DNA from: Microbacterium testaceum StLB037
GTDB taxonomy: Bacteria > Actinomycetota > Actinomycetes > Actinomycetales > Microbacteriaceae
DNA length: 64,000 bases
Direction: 5' to 3'
NCBI RefSeq assembly: GCF_900104345.1
Contig: NZ_FNJN01000001.1
Coordinates: 496,001-560,000, forward strand
Positions 1 through 7,932 of the stretch are shown here, piece after piece. Position 1 is the first letter of the stretch, and every line of letters starts with the position of its first letter. Position numbers and translations under genes: made by a program. The notes below the pieces were generated by a model that worked only from the letters and a program-made list of their open reading frames with translations, was not told where the DNA came from and searched no databases.

Positions 1-1322
1 TGGTCGCGATCGTCGGTCGCCCCAACGTCGGCAAGTCGGCGCTGGTGAACCGCATCCTCGGTCGCCGCGAGGCCGTGGTCGAGGACACCCCCGGTGTCAC
101 CCGCGACCGCGTGACCTACAAGGCCGAGTGGCTCGACCGGCGCTTCTCGCTGGTGGACACCGGCGGCTGGGAGCCCGACGCGAAGGGCATCGACCGCTCG
201 GTCGCCGCGCAAGCCGAGGTCGCGATCGACCTGGCCGACATCGTCCTCTTCGTGGTGGATGCCACGGTGGGAGCGACCTCGACCGACGAGCACGTCGTGA
301 AGCTGCTGCGCAAGAGCGGCAAGCCGGTCTTCCTCATCGCCAACAAGGTCGATGACGCCCGCCACGAGCCCGAGGCCGCCGCGCTGTGGAACCTCGGACT
401 CGGCGAGCCGCACCCCGTCTCGGCGATCCACGGCCGCGGTGTGGCCGACCTGCTCGACGAGATCATGAAGGAGCTGCCCGACGTGTCGGCGGTCGCCAAG
501 TACGAGATCGGCGGACCCCGCCGCGTGGCGATCCTCGGCCGCCCGAACGTCGGCAAGTCGTCGCTGCTCAACAAGGCCGCCGGCGAAGAGCGCGTCGTCG
601 TCAACGAGCTCGCCGGCACCACCCGCGACCCGGTGGACGAAGTCGTGGAGCTCGGTGGCAAGCTGTGGACGCTCGTCGACACCGCCGGCATCCGTCGCCG
701 CGTGCACCTCTCTCAGGGCGCCGACTTCTACGCGTCGCTGCGCACCTCGACCGCTCTGGAGAAGTCCGAGGTCGCGGTCGTCGTGATCGACGTCTCGCAG
801 CCCATCAGCGTGCAGGACCTCAACATCATCGACCTCGTGCTCGAGTCGGGTCGCGCGCTCGTGCTGGCGTTCAACAAGTGGGATCGCCTCAACGACGACG
901 ACATGGAGAACCAGGACCGTCGCCGTTACCTCGAGCGCGAGATCGAGCAGGACCTCGCGCACGTCGCGTGGGCCCCGCGCGTGAACATCTCGGCCCGCAC
1001 CGGTCGCCACCTCGACAAGCTCGTGCCGGCCCTCGAGCAGGCGCTCGAGTCGTGGGACACCCGCATTCCGACCGGAAAGTTCAACGCCTTCCTCTCGGAG
1101 CTCGTCGCCGAGCACCCCCACCCGCTGCGCGGCGGCAAGCAGCCGCGCATCCTGTTCGGCACGCAGGCGGCCACGCGTCCGCCGACATTCGTGCTGTTCA
1201 CGACCGGGTTCCTCGACCCGGGCTACCGCCGGTTCATCCAGCGGCGCCTGCGCGAGATCTACGGCTTCGAGGGCACCCCGATCGTGCTCAACATGCGCAT
1301 CCGCGAGAAGCGCCAGCGCTAA
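1..1322 (+). CDS. der: Ribosome-assembly GTPase Der (EngA), 5' end outside window
   Basis: Der is a tandem-GTPase protein that binds the 50S subunit and is needed for its maturation. The reading frame is already open at base 3, so the true start lies upstream. Two complete G domains are visible. The first has a P-loop GRPNVGKS at the very edge, then [13 protein letters not shown] and NKVD. The second has [14 protein letters not shown] and NKWD. A C-terminal KH-like domain ends in a basic tail. Nothing is damaged; only the first few residues are cut off by the window. A strong hairpin terminator follows directly. Family assignment is secure. Confidence 0.97.
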   Translation, partial: VAIVGRPNVGKSALVNRILGRREAVVEDTPGVTRDRVTYKAEWLDRRFSLVDTGGWEPDAKGIDRSVAAQAEVAIDLADIVLFVVDATVGATSTDEHVVKLLRKSGKPVFLIANKVDDARHEPEAAALWNLGLGEPHPVSAIHGRGVADLLDEIMKELPDVSAVAKYEIGGPRRVAILGRPNVGKSSLLNKAAGEERVVVNELAGTTRDPVDEVVELGGKLWTLVDTAGIRRRVHLSQGADFYASLRTSTALEKSEVAVVVIDVSQPISVQDLNIIDLVLESGRALVLAFNKWDRLNDDDMENQDRRRYLEREIEQDLAHVAWAPRVNISARTGRHLDKLVPALEQALESWDTRIPTGKFNAFLSELVAEHPHPLRGGKQPRILFGTQAATRPPTFVLFTTGFLDPGYRRFIQRRLREIYGFEGTPIVLNMRIREKRQR

Positions 1323-1330
1323 TCCGCGTC

Positions 1331-1369
1331 GAAAGCGCCTCGTCCCCGTCGTGGGGGCGGGGCGCTTTC
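1331..1369 (+). terminator. Hairpin terminator after der
   Basis: GAAAGCGCC pairs with GGCGCTTTC, and the inner arms are C-rich and G-rich. It starts 9 bases after the der stop codon. There is no clean T-tract, as is usual in high-GC actinobacteria. Confidence 0.75.
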
Positions 1370-1621
1370 GCGTGCGGGGGCGTCTGCGGGTGCGGGTTTC
1401 TCGCGAAACTGCACCTCGCTGACACCTTCGCTGCAGGCTGACGCGGGTTCTGTCATGTCTCAGGACAGGCTGACGCGGGTTCGTCAGCGAGATGCAGTCT
1501 CGAGCGCGCCGGGGCCGCGAGGCGCGACGCAACCGGGCCCACATCCGACCGGGAGGTCGATACAGTGCTCTCGCGACGGCGACGCCGTGGCATCCGCCCT
1601 CTCTTGACGCCAGGAGACCCC

Positions 1622-2059
1622 ATGACCACCGCCGGCCCGCCGCTCGACCAGCCGTACGACGGCGCGCCGCTAGGCGCCGCGGTCCGCCGCGTCTTCGCGA
1701 AGTACGCCACCTTCCACGGGCGTGCGAGTCGCAGCGAGTACTGGTGGTGGGTGCTGACCGCCGCCGTCGTGGGCACGGTGCTGAACGCGCTGCCTACGCT
1801 GACCGATGGCATCCGGATCGAAGCCGACGGCTCGACGACCATCACCGGACCGCACGGGGTGATCCTCGGGGCGATCTGGCTCGTGTGGGCTCTCGCGACG
1901 ATCATCCCCACGTTCGCCGTGCTCGTACGGCGCCTGCACGACACCGGTCGCAGCGGTTTCTGGGTGTTCATCGGGCTGGTGCCGTTGATCGGCGCCCTGG
2001 TGCTCTTCGTGTTCACGCTGCAGGGGCGGCGACCCGAGGGTGCGCGCTTCGACGGATGA
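1622..2059 (+). CDS. DUF805 membrane protein (copy 1)
   Basis: A 145-residue membrane protein of the DUF805 family (function unknown). The family signature is clear: a GRASRSEYWWW segment before the first membrane helix and a VRRLHDTGRSGFW segment before the last two helices. About four membrane segments are predicted by eye. The ATG at 1622 is preceded by CAGGAGACCC, a good ribosome binding site; in-frame sequence upstream is arginine-rich and unlike the family. It lies 104 bases ahead of a second copy, indicating tandem duplication. Confidence 0.85.
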   Translation: MTTAGPPLDQPYDGAPLGAAVRRVFAKYATFHGRASRSEYWWWVLTAAVVGTVLNALPTLTDGIRIEADGSTTITGPHGVILGAIWLVWALATIIPTFAVLVRRLHDTGRSGFWVFIGLVPLIGALVLFVFTLQGRRPEGARFDG

Positions 2060-2163
2060 AGGGCGAAACAATGTCGCCCCCCCGCGTGGCGGAATCGATA
2101 AGGTGCATTCGCGCCGACGAGCGTGCCGGCGCATTCACTCGCCTATGTGTCAGGGGGACACTC

Positions 2164-2610
2164 ATGTCGTACTCGCAGAACACCGTTGCGCTGGACCAGC
2201 CGTACTACGGCGCTCCGCTGGGAGCAGCCGTCCAGCGCTTCTTCAAGAAGTACGCCACCTTCACCGGTCGGGCCAGCCGCAGCGAATTCTGGTGGTGGAT
2301 TCTCGCGAACGTCATCGTCGTGGCCGTGCTCGAGATCCTCGCGCTCGTCACGGGCGGAGCGGGCGGACTCGACCCCGAAGGCAACGCAGCTGCTCCGAGC
2401 GGGCTGGGCCTGGTGTTTCTCGTCGTGCTGATCGCCTGGGGGCTGGCGACGTTCGTGCCGCACCTGGCCCTGATCGTGCGCCGTCTGCACGACACGAACA
2501 AGAGCGGCTTCTGGATCTTCATCGCGTTCGTGCCCATCGTCGGACCGCTCGTCCTTCTCGTGTTCGAGCTGCTCCCCGCCGACCCGGCGGGCGCGCGCTT
2601 CGACGCCTGA
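2164..2610 (+). CDS. DUF805 membrane protein (copy 2)
   Basis: A 148-residue paralogue of the preceding gene, sharing an N-terminal LDQPY-GAPLGAAV stretch, a GRASRSEFWWW segment, the VRRLHDT motif and an identical GARFD ending. The ATG at 2164 follows an AGGGGGAC ribosome binding site. The loop between helices 1 and 2 differs most (glycine- and alanine-rich here). Both copies look intact. A terminator follows at once, so the pair probably ends one transcription unit. Confidence 0.85.
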   Translation: MSYSQNTVALDQPYYGAPLGAAVQRFFKKYATFTGRASRSEFWWWILANVIVVAVLEILALVTGGAGGLDPEGNAAAPSGLGLVFLVVLIAWGLATFVPHLALIVRRLHDTNKSGFWIFIAFVPIVGPLVLLVFELLPADPAGARFDA

Positions 2611-2619
2611 GACCCCAGC

Positions 2620-2650
2620 GAACGCCCCGGCCCGAGTGGTCGGGGCGTTC
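2620..2650 (+). terminator. Hairpin terminator after the DUF805 pair
   Basis: AACGCCCCG pairs with CGGGGCGTT across an 11-base loop, 10 bases after the stop of DUF805 copy 2. Confidence 0.7.
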
Positions 2651-2777
2651 CTCGTTTCCGGATGCCACGACCCGGTCCCTCCGCTCATGCACCGGTCGCT
2701 GCCGGTCGACGGAGCCGGGCGGTGACCGACGTGTCATCGGGATGCGGCGTCGGCGTGGGGAGCCGGCATCCGGTGCC

Positions 2778-3191
2778 TCAGAGGGGTGCGGCGGGGCGGA
2801 CGAGAGCCGTCCGGTCGGGCTCGGCGAACCCGAACTGACGGTAGAGGCCGTGCGCGTCGCTCGTGAAGAGCGTCCACCGGAAGTGGGGACCCGGGCCCTC
2901 GTCGATCATCAGCGAGACCAGGCCCTTGCCGAGGCCGTGACCGCGGTGCGCGGCGACGACGAACACGTCGGCCAGGTAGGCGAACCCGACGCCGTCGGAG
3001 ATCGCCCGCGCGAAGCCCACCAACGCACCCGTCTCACGGTGGTACGCGGCGACGACGCGCCACGCGCTGTCGAGCTGGGCCTCGACGTCGGCACGGGTGC
3101 GCCAGCGCCCCCAGTACGCCTCGGTGCTCAGCCACTGCCAGACCGCGTCGCGGTCGATCCGCGCGGGGTCGTCGTCGAATTCGTACTGCAT
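2778..3191 (-). CDS. GNAT family N-acetyltransferase
   Basis: A 137-residue single-domain acetyltransferase. The acetyl-CoA binding motif A is visible as VVAAHRGHGLGKGLV near residue 80, preceded by the ADVFV strand. The tail GLYRQFGF is the usual motif B end. Short GNATs of this type often acetylate small amines or antibiotics, but the substrate cannot be read from the sequence. It stands alone, divergent from the NUDIX gene. Confidence 0.85.
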   Translation of the reverse strand: MQYEFDDDPARIDRDAVWQWLSTEAYWGRWRTRADVEAQLDSAWRVVAAYHRETGALVGFARAISDGVGFAYLADVFVVAAHRGHGLGKGLVSLMIDEGPGPHFRWTLFTSDAHGLYRQFGFAEPDRTALVRPAAPL

Positions 3192-3271
3192 CCGACCAGT
3201 GTTCCGCGTTTCGCGGCGCGATGTGACGCCCGGCGGCGCCCTCGCGCGAGGGGTGTGCCAGGCTGGAGACG

Positions 3272-4174
3272 ATGACGATCGAGCCCCCTGCCCCCGGCGA
3301 GCCGCGGCGTCCGCACGGACCTCGCGACCCGGGCGACGCCTGGGTCGTCGCGCCCACGGGCGAGAAATACTGGGGGCGCTTCGGAGCGGCAGGGCTCCTG
3401 GCTCTCGACCCCGAGCGCGGCGTTCTGCTGCAGCACCGGGTCTCGTGGAGTCACTTCGGCAACACCTGGGCTCTGCCGGGAGGCGCGCGACACGAGGGCG
3501 AGTCCGCTCGCGACGGTGCGCTACGCGAATCGGGCGAAGAGGCGGGAGTGCCGGCGGATGCCGTGCGGGCTCGCTTCGAGAGCGTGCTCGACCTCGGCAT
3601 CTGGTCGTACTCGACCCTGGTAGCCGACGTCACGACACCGTTCGAGCCCGTGATCAGCGACCCCGAGAGCGTCGCCCTGGAATGGGTTGCCGTCGACGAG
3701 GTCGACTCGCTGCCCCTGCATCCCGGCTTCGCCGCATCATGGCCGGCCCTGCGCGAGGCCCTGACCGTGCGTCCGGCGATCGTCGTCGACGTGGCCAACG
3801 TCATGGGCTCGGTTCCCGACGGATGGTGGAAAGACCGCGCCGGCGCCGCGACCCGCCTGGTGACGAAGGTCTCGCGGCTGGCGGAGCGGGGAGTGGATGC
3901 CGAGGCCCTCGGGCTTTCCGCGACGCGCTGGTTCCCCTCGGTCACCGCGGTGCTGGAGGGTCAGGCGCGGTCCGCCCAGCCCGTGGCACCCGCGATCGAG
4001 GTGCGGCACGCGCCGGGGGAGGGTGACGACGAGATCGTCGCCGTCGTGCGCGAGGTCGCGGGGGCGTTTCGTCCGGTGGTCGTCGTGACGAGCGACCGCG
4101 AACTGGCGGCGCGCGTCGAGGAGCTCGGGGCGAGCGTGCACGGAGCGCACTGGTTGCTCGACCAGCTGAACTGA
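3272..4174 (+). CDS. NUDIX hydrolase fused to a NYN/PIN-like domain
   Basis: A 300-residue two-domain protein. Residues about 20-165 form a NUDIX domain: the substrate loop GALRESGEEAG matches the core of the Nudix box (GX5EX7REUXEEXGU), with GGARHEGESARDG before it. Residues about 170-300 resemble a NYN/PIN-like nuclease fold, opening with IVVDVANVMGS (acidic residue after a hydrophobic strand) and closing with VVVVTSDRELAARVEELGA, the usual second acidic cluster. The fusion suggests hydrolysis of a modified nucleotide or capped RNA plus RNA cleavage; that is inference. The ATG at 3272 follows GGAGACG. Confidence 0.8.
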   Translation: MTIEPPAPGEPRRPHGPRDPGDAWVVAPTGEKYWGRFGAAGLLALDPERGVLLQHRVSWSHFGNTWALPGGARHEGESARDGALRESGEEAGVPADAVRARFESVLDLGIWSYSTLVADVTTPFEPVISDPESVALEWVAVDEVDSLPLHPGFAASWPALREALTVRPAIVVDVANVMGSVPDGWWKDRAGAATRLVTKVSRLAERGVDAEALGLSATRWFPSVTAVLEGQARSAQPVAPAIEVRHAPGEGDDEIVAVVREVAGAFRPVVVVTSDRELAARVEELGASVHGAHWLLDQLN

Positions 4175-4315
4175 CGGCTGCGTCAGCCGCCCCGCGAGGC
4201 CGCGCGTGTGGCGAGGCGTCGGCGGGTTCGCCGGGTCAGTGATTCGCACAAGCTCAGTCGGTGGGCGAGGAATGCGGCTGAGGTTGTGCGGATTGCGGAG
4301 GGTGTGACGCGACGG

Positions 4316-4699
4316 TCAGTCGAGTTCGCGGCCGCGGAGCTTCTCGATGTCGCGGCGGTCGCGCTTGGTGGGGCGGCCGGCGCCGCGATCGCGCACCGGA
4401 ACGAACGGCATGCTCTCTTTCGAGGGCGGCGGGGGAGTGCGGTCGTCCACGGACTCCGCAACGAGGGCCGCCCCGACACGCTTCGCGATCGTCTTCTTCA
4501 CGACGAGGATCCGGTCGAAACCCTGGATCCGCACCCGCAACTCGTCGCCCGGGCGCACGGGTTGCGCCGCCTTGGCGCGTTCGCCGTTGACTCGGACGTG
4601 GCCCGCACGGCACGCAGTCGTCGCCGCGGACCGGGTCTTGTAGACGCGCACTGCCCAGAGCCACGCGTCGACGCGTGCGGTGGTCGTGGCATCCGTCAT
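4316..4699 (-). CDS. S4-domain RNA-binding protein (Hsp15-like)
   Basis: A 127-residue protein with an N-terminal S4 domain: RVDAWLWAVRVYKTRSAA followed by CRAGHVRVNGERAKA is the classic S4 strand-helix pattern. Hsp15-type proteins recycle stalled 50S subunits carrying nascent chains. The C-terminal half is basic and proline-rich, ending GRPTKRDRRDIEKLRG, as is common in this family. The start at 4699 places the S4 domain at the usual distance from the N-terminus. Confidence 0.88.
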   Translation of the reverse strand: MTDATTTARVDAWLWAVRVYKTRSAATTACRAGHVRVNGERAKAAQPVRPGDELRVRIQGFDRILVVKKTIAKRVGAALVAESVDDRTPPPPSKESMPFVPVRDRGAGRPTKRDRRDIEKLRGRELD

Positions 4700-4741
4700 G
4701 TCAGGTCTTTCGTCGGCGAACCTCCATCGTAAGACGGGGTC

Positions 4742-5320
4742 TCACCCGCGCAGGGTCAGCGAGACGAGAGCGCGGTCCGGCTTGGGGCGATCGACGATGT
4801 CGAAGCCCGCCTGTTCGAACATCGACACGGTGCCGCGGTACAGCTGGTTGGCGGAGCGCCTCGTGACGGTGGGGTCGAGGGGGTACGCCTCGACGACGCG
4901 GGCGCCGGCGTCGCGGGCGGTCGAGACCGCGGCATCCAGGAGTTTCTTCATCAGGCCCTGACCGCGGTGAGCCGTGCGGACGACGAAGCACGAGATCGAC
5001 CACACGTCGTCGGCGTCGAGGGGCTCGTCCGTCGCGGTCGTGACGTCGCGGGTGCGCAGGAGGCGCGTCTGGTCGATGCGGGGACCGACGCGCACCCAGC
5101 CCGCGGGCTCGCCGTCGACGTAGGCGATGAGCCCGGGAGCGCGATCGCCGTGCATCTCGGCGTGAAAGCGCGTGGTGAGGTCGTCGCGCGAGGTTTTTTG
5201 GAACTCGGCGTTGGTGAGCAGCCACCATTGGCATTGGCATCCGGGACCGTCGCCGCTGTCGAGCGCCGTCTCGGCGTCGTCGAAGCGGTCACCGGTGGCG
5301 GGCAGGATCGCGATCGTCAT
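4742..5320 (-). CDS. GNAT family N-acetyltransferase
   Basis: A 192-residue acetyltransferase. The acetyl-CoA loop is VVRTAHRGQGLMKKLLDAA (near residue 115-133). A CQCQWW motif near residue 30 and a GWVRVGPR strand are typical of a small GNAT subgroup of unknown substrate found in actinobacteria. The start at 5320 gives this family's usual N-terminus; an upstream in-frame ATG at 5350 is possible. The gene reads away from the tRNA locus at which the mobile element inserted. Confidence 0.82.
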   Translation of the reverse strand: MTIAILPATGDRFDDAETALDSGDGPGCQCQWWLLTNAEFQKTSRDDLTTRFHAEMHGDRAPGLIAYVDGEPAGWVRVGPRIDQTRLLRTRDVTTATDEPLDADDVWSISCFVVRTAHRGQGLMKKLLDAAVSTARDAGARVVEAYPLDPTVTRRSANQLYRGTVSMFEQAGFDIVDRPKPDRALVSLTLRG

Positions 5321-5413
5321 GCCCGAGACCGTAGCGAGGGCCTCCGACATCGGACAAGGGCGTGCGCACACGCCCGGGGTGGGCGTTGGTTCGCGGGGGC
5401 GTCGGCGAGGGGC

Positions 5414-5419
5414 TAATAT
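5414..5419 (+). promoter_or_regulatory. Probable -10 box of the tRNA-Pro promoter
   Basis: TAATAT lies 26 bases before the first base of the original tRNA-Pro and is the only AT-rich hexamer in this GC-rich stretch. The -35 box is not convincing. After element insertion this promoter would read through the tRNA 5' half into the element's own tRNA-Pro about 90 bases downstream. Confidence 0.4.
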
Positions 5420-5444
5420 AGGGGAGTTGCCCGCTCGCGGGTAA

Positions 5445-5483
5445 CGGGATGTGGCGCAGCTTGGTAGCGCACTTGACTGGGGG
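5445..5483 (+). pseudogene. 5' half of the original host tRNA-Pro(GGG), split by the element
   Basis: It starts CGGGATGTGGCGCAGC and runs through the D arm and the 5' side of the anticodon stem (CTTGA) to the CTGGGGG loop, then departs from tRNA sequence at 5484. Its missing 3' half lies 20 kb away at 25403-25445. Joined at the shared CTGGGGG they restore a perfect tRNA: acceptor arms CGGGATG/CATCCCG and anticodon arms CTTGA/TCAAG both pair fully. Confidence 0.85.
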
Positions 5484-5535
5484 ATAAGGGGTTTACCCCG
5501 CTCCGGTCGGCCCGAACAACTGAAAAACAATGCCA

Positions 5536-5609
5536 CGGGCTGTGGCGCAGCTTGGTAGCGCACCTGACTGGGGGTCAGGGGGTCGCAGGTTCAAATCCTG
5601 TCAGCCCGA
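5536..5609 (+). tRNA. tRNA-Pro (anticodon GGG), complete, carried at the element's left end
   Basis: Acceptor arms CGGGCTG and CAGCCCG pair over 7 bp, the D arm is GCGC/GCGC, the anticodon arm is CCTGA with loop CTGGGGG and TCAGG, and the T arm is CAGG-TTCAAAT-CCTG. The discriminator A is followed by C; no full CCA is encoded. It differs from the split host tRNA in the acceptor stem (C-T versus A-T at positions 5-6) and anticodon stem, so it is a distinct gene, not a duplicate made by integration. It probably compensates for loss of the host gene. Confidence 0.95.
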
Positions 5610-5613
5610 CAGA

Positions 5614-5649
5614 AAAGCCCTGATGAAAAGCCAATTTCATCAGGGCTTT
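5614..5649 (+). terminator. Strong terminator after the element's tRNA-Pro
   Basis: A perfect 15-bp stem (AAAGCCCTGATGAAA with its complement) with a 6-base loop, followed by GTTGTTT. It starts 5 bases past the tRNA. Confidence 0.9.
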
Positions 5650-5815
5650 GTTGTTTCTGGAAGCGGCTTTCGCTGGTCCCCCTCTGGTCCCCCTGAGCCC
5701 GTCAGTGTGACCCGTCGGCGGGTGGCCGGCGAGGCTGCGGGGTCGGTCCTGTGGATAAGGGGACCAAAAGGGGACCAGAACGCTTCCGGGGAGGCTTCGG
5801 GACCGCGATTCGGCA

Positions 5816-6005
5816 TCACAGGCGCCGCGTGGGCGGGGTGTTCTGGCGTGCGTGGCGGCGTTGTCCGGAGGGGGAGAGGAACGCGCTGGCTTGCTCGGCG
5901 GCGGAGGCGAGGTGCCGGTCGTCGGGGTGGAGGTAGCCGCGGGTGGTCTCCATGGACGCATGTCCGAGGATCTCCTGAAGGACGTGCGGGGGAACCATCT
6001 CGTGT
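5816..6005 (-). pseudogene. Remnant of a tyrosine recombinase (integrase) C-terminus
   Basis: The reverse-strand frame encodes VPPHVLQEILGHASMETT followed by RGYLHPDD, the standard tail of a phage/ICE tyrosine recombinase with the catalytic H/Y region (GHASMETTRGYLHP; tyrosine in RGY). Everything N-terminal to this is missing: upstream the sequence becomes the end of a DNA methylase in a different frame. A position next to the tRNA end is where the element's integrase should be, so this is probably its last fragment. The fragment alone cannot be an active recombinase. Confidence 0.7.
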
Positions 6006-6578
6006 CGTACCGGAGGTCGGCCAAGTCTCCGAGTACGGCGCCAAGTGCCCGTAGAGGTCGGGCTGGCTGGTCTCCCAGACCCCACGGGGCGGGTTCCCCA
6101 CCGCGAAGGGTTGCGTCCTCGGGGTTGCTGGGGCGCGGTTGCGTCGTTCACGGTCGTCTCCTTTCGAGCTTGGGCGGATCGCGGTTGCGGAGAGCAGCCC
6201 GCGCACGTTCTCGATGACGACCCACTCGGGTTGCAGCTTGTCGATGGCGGTCGCCATGTACGCCCAGAGCCCGGAGCGGGTGCCGGGTTTCAGGCCGGCC
6301 ATCTTCCCGACCGTGGAGACGTCCTGACATGGGAACCCTCCGCACAGCACATCGACCGGCTCGACGGAGCTCCAGTCGATGGCCGTGATGTCTCCGAGGT
6401 TCGGGATGTCGGGCCAATGATGGGCGAAGACACGGGCGGCGGGCTCGTTGATCTCGGAGAACCACACGGTGCGGGCGTCGAAGACATGCTCTACGGCGAG
6501 GTCGAGTCCGCCGTAGCCGGAGAACAGCGACCCGACCCGCAGACGGTGGTCGTCGTGTTCGTCGTTCGGATCGTGCAT
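6006..6578 (-). pseudogene. Remnant of a C5 DNA cytosine methylase (internally deleted)
   Basis: The N-terminal part is well conserved: LRVGSLFSGYGGLDLAV (SAM-binding motif I), a catalytic-loop GGFPCQDVS motif with the nucleophilic cysteine, and VVIENVRGLLS. After residue about 135 it jumps to a segment typical of the far C-terminus of actinophage methylases (GVWETSQPDLYGHLAP, SETWPTSGTTR). The middle with the target-recognition region is gone. The frame then runs into the recombinase remnant in another frame. An active enzyme is very unlikely. Confidence 0.7.
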
Positions 6579-6794
6579 GAGGACTCCGACAGATCGGTGA
6601 TCCCCGGCCGTCGTCCTTTTCGGGGCTACTGACCGGGCTGGTCACCTGCCAGGTGCTCGCCGCGACTCCCGACCCCTGACTCGCGAGAACCGCCCGAGCC
6701 TCGGCCGAGCCGTCGCCTCCGACCTCGTTCCAGAGCCACCACGCCTCTTGCAGATCGAGGTCACTACCCGTCACGACGGGTGAAGAATGGCCCC

Positions 6795-7886
6795 ATGCCT
6801 GATCCATGTGCCTTCTGCGGCTCAACAGAGCCACTGACCCGCGAGCACGTCTTCGGGCAGTGGGTCAGCAAGATCGGTCTGGATCTCAGCCCCGTTCAGC
6901 ACGGGGCGGGTCCGTTGAACGGCATGCCGCGTGACATGGGAGAACAGCCGCCTTTTCGGCAGACGGTGAAGAGCTTCTGCGCTTCGTGCAACAACGGCTG
7001 GATGAGTCGGCTCGAAGTCGCCGCGCAGCGTGTGCTGACGCCCCTCATCCTCGGCGGATCGGCGACGATCGCGCCGGCGGATCAGGCTGTGATCGCAGCG
7101 TGGATACAGAAGACCGCGCTCACCGCGATGCTCATCTCCAGCAAGGAGCAGCGAGAATCTGGATACGGCCTCTCGCCGGTCGAGTACAGGGCGCTGTACG
7201 AGCTGCGGGAGATGATGCAACCCCTCGATGCAAGCCGGTTCTGGGTGGGCCGGTACGAGGGACCGGCAGGGTTCTGGGCCGTCCGCGTGACGCCGCTGAG
7301 CGTTCGACTGCCCGGCATTGCGGAACCCGACTTGCCACAGTGCTACCTGATGACGATCATCCTCGGTGGGCTCGCCTTGCAGGGGTTGCGGTTTACGACT
7401 CCCGCCTTGGAGATCGAGATGACGAGTGAGCTGGGGATGCCGCAACTTTGGCCGTCTCGCGTCCCGGTTTCTGTGCCAGCAGGTCAGCCGTGCACAAGAG
7501 CGTCGTTCTTGCGCTTTGCCGACGGCAAGCTACTGCAATCGGGCGTCGAACATGTGGAACTCAGACCCTGGACTCATGCGGCAGAGTTGCCGCAGAGCAC
7601 GATCGTGGGCGGCAAAGTCAGAGTTCCGACGTTGTGCGGGAAGCACTTCTTTTACTATCCGGTCGCTCTGCTGGAACAAGCATTTCGTGGACGGTTCTAC
7701 GTGTTCATGACAGCCTGCGAATGCCAGACCGCCTACTTGATCCAGACCGAGCCCGATGGCGCGCACTGCAAGGCAGCAGGCGCTGCGGACGACATCGGGC
7801 ATATCTACGAGAACGTGCCCGGAGACGAGTTCCTCATCCAGGACGAGACCGGCGAGTTCGTATGCAAGGAGGTAGTGACCCGCTGA
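6795..7886 (+). CDS. Zinc-finger protein with HNH-like N-terminus, function unknown
   Basis: A 363-residue protein. The N-terminus has CAFCGSTEPLTREHVFGQW and, about 45 residues on, SFCASCNNGW, giving two Cys pairs around an EHV motif. This is the treble-clef layout of HNH-type nucleases (compare the EHV-IP motifs of HNH families), but the later catalytic His/Asn is not evident, so nuclease activity is unproven. The rest is not recognised; it has hydrophobic strands and no clear membrane segments. The ATG at 6795 starts directly before the first Cys pair; an in-frame GTG at 6780 is an alternative. It lies just before the relaxase and resembles in layout the protein at 11685-12497. Confidence 0.7.
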   Translation: MPDPCAFCGSTEPLTREHVFGQWVSKIGLDLSPVQHGAGPLNGMPRDMGEQPPFRQTVKSFCASCNNGWMSRLEVAAQRVLTPLILGGSATIAPADQAVIAAWIQKTALTAMLISSKEQRESGYGLSPVEYRALYELREMMQPLDASRFWVGRYEGPAGFWAVRVTPLSVRLPGIAEPDLPQCYLMTIILGGLALQGLRFTTPALEIEMTSELGMPQLWPSRVPVSVPAGQPCTRASFLRFADGKLLQSGVEHVELRPWTHAAELPQSTIVGGKVRVPTLCGKHFFYYPVALLEQAFRGRFYVFMTACECQTAYLIQTEPDGAHCKAAGAADDIGHIYENVPGDEFLIQDETGEFVCKEVVTR

Positions 7887-7932
7887 CGATGGTCGCGACC
7901 CGCTAGCAGCGCATCCTGCCCACCTGTCTCGT

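Noticed and set aside
1492-2040. Arginine-rich long frames overlapping the DUF805 genes and other backbone genes
   Set aside because: Typical high-GC shadow frames, with skewed composition and no motifs; the true genes lie in other frames.
5575-6024. Reverse-strand open frame ending VGLTGFEPATP
   Set aside because: The end is tRNA-Pro sequence translated backwards, a well-known artefact; the rest is a shadow frame of the methylase/integrase remnants.
6580-6780. Possible small gene between the methylase remnant and the zinc-finger gene (reverse-strand frame with DLQEAWWLWNEVGG)
   Set aside because: No ribosome binding site, no recognisable family, and it runs into a shadow frame of the methylase; kept out as unsupported.
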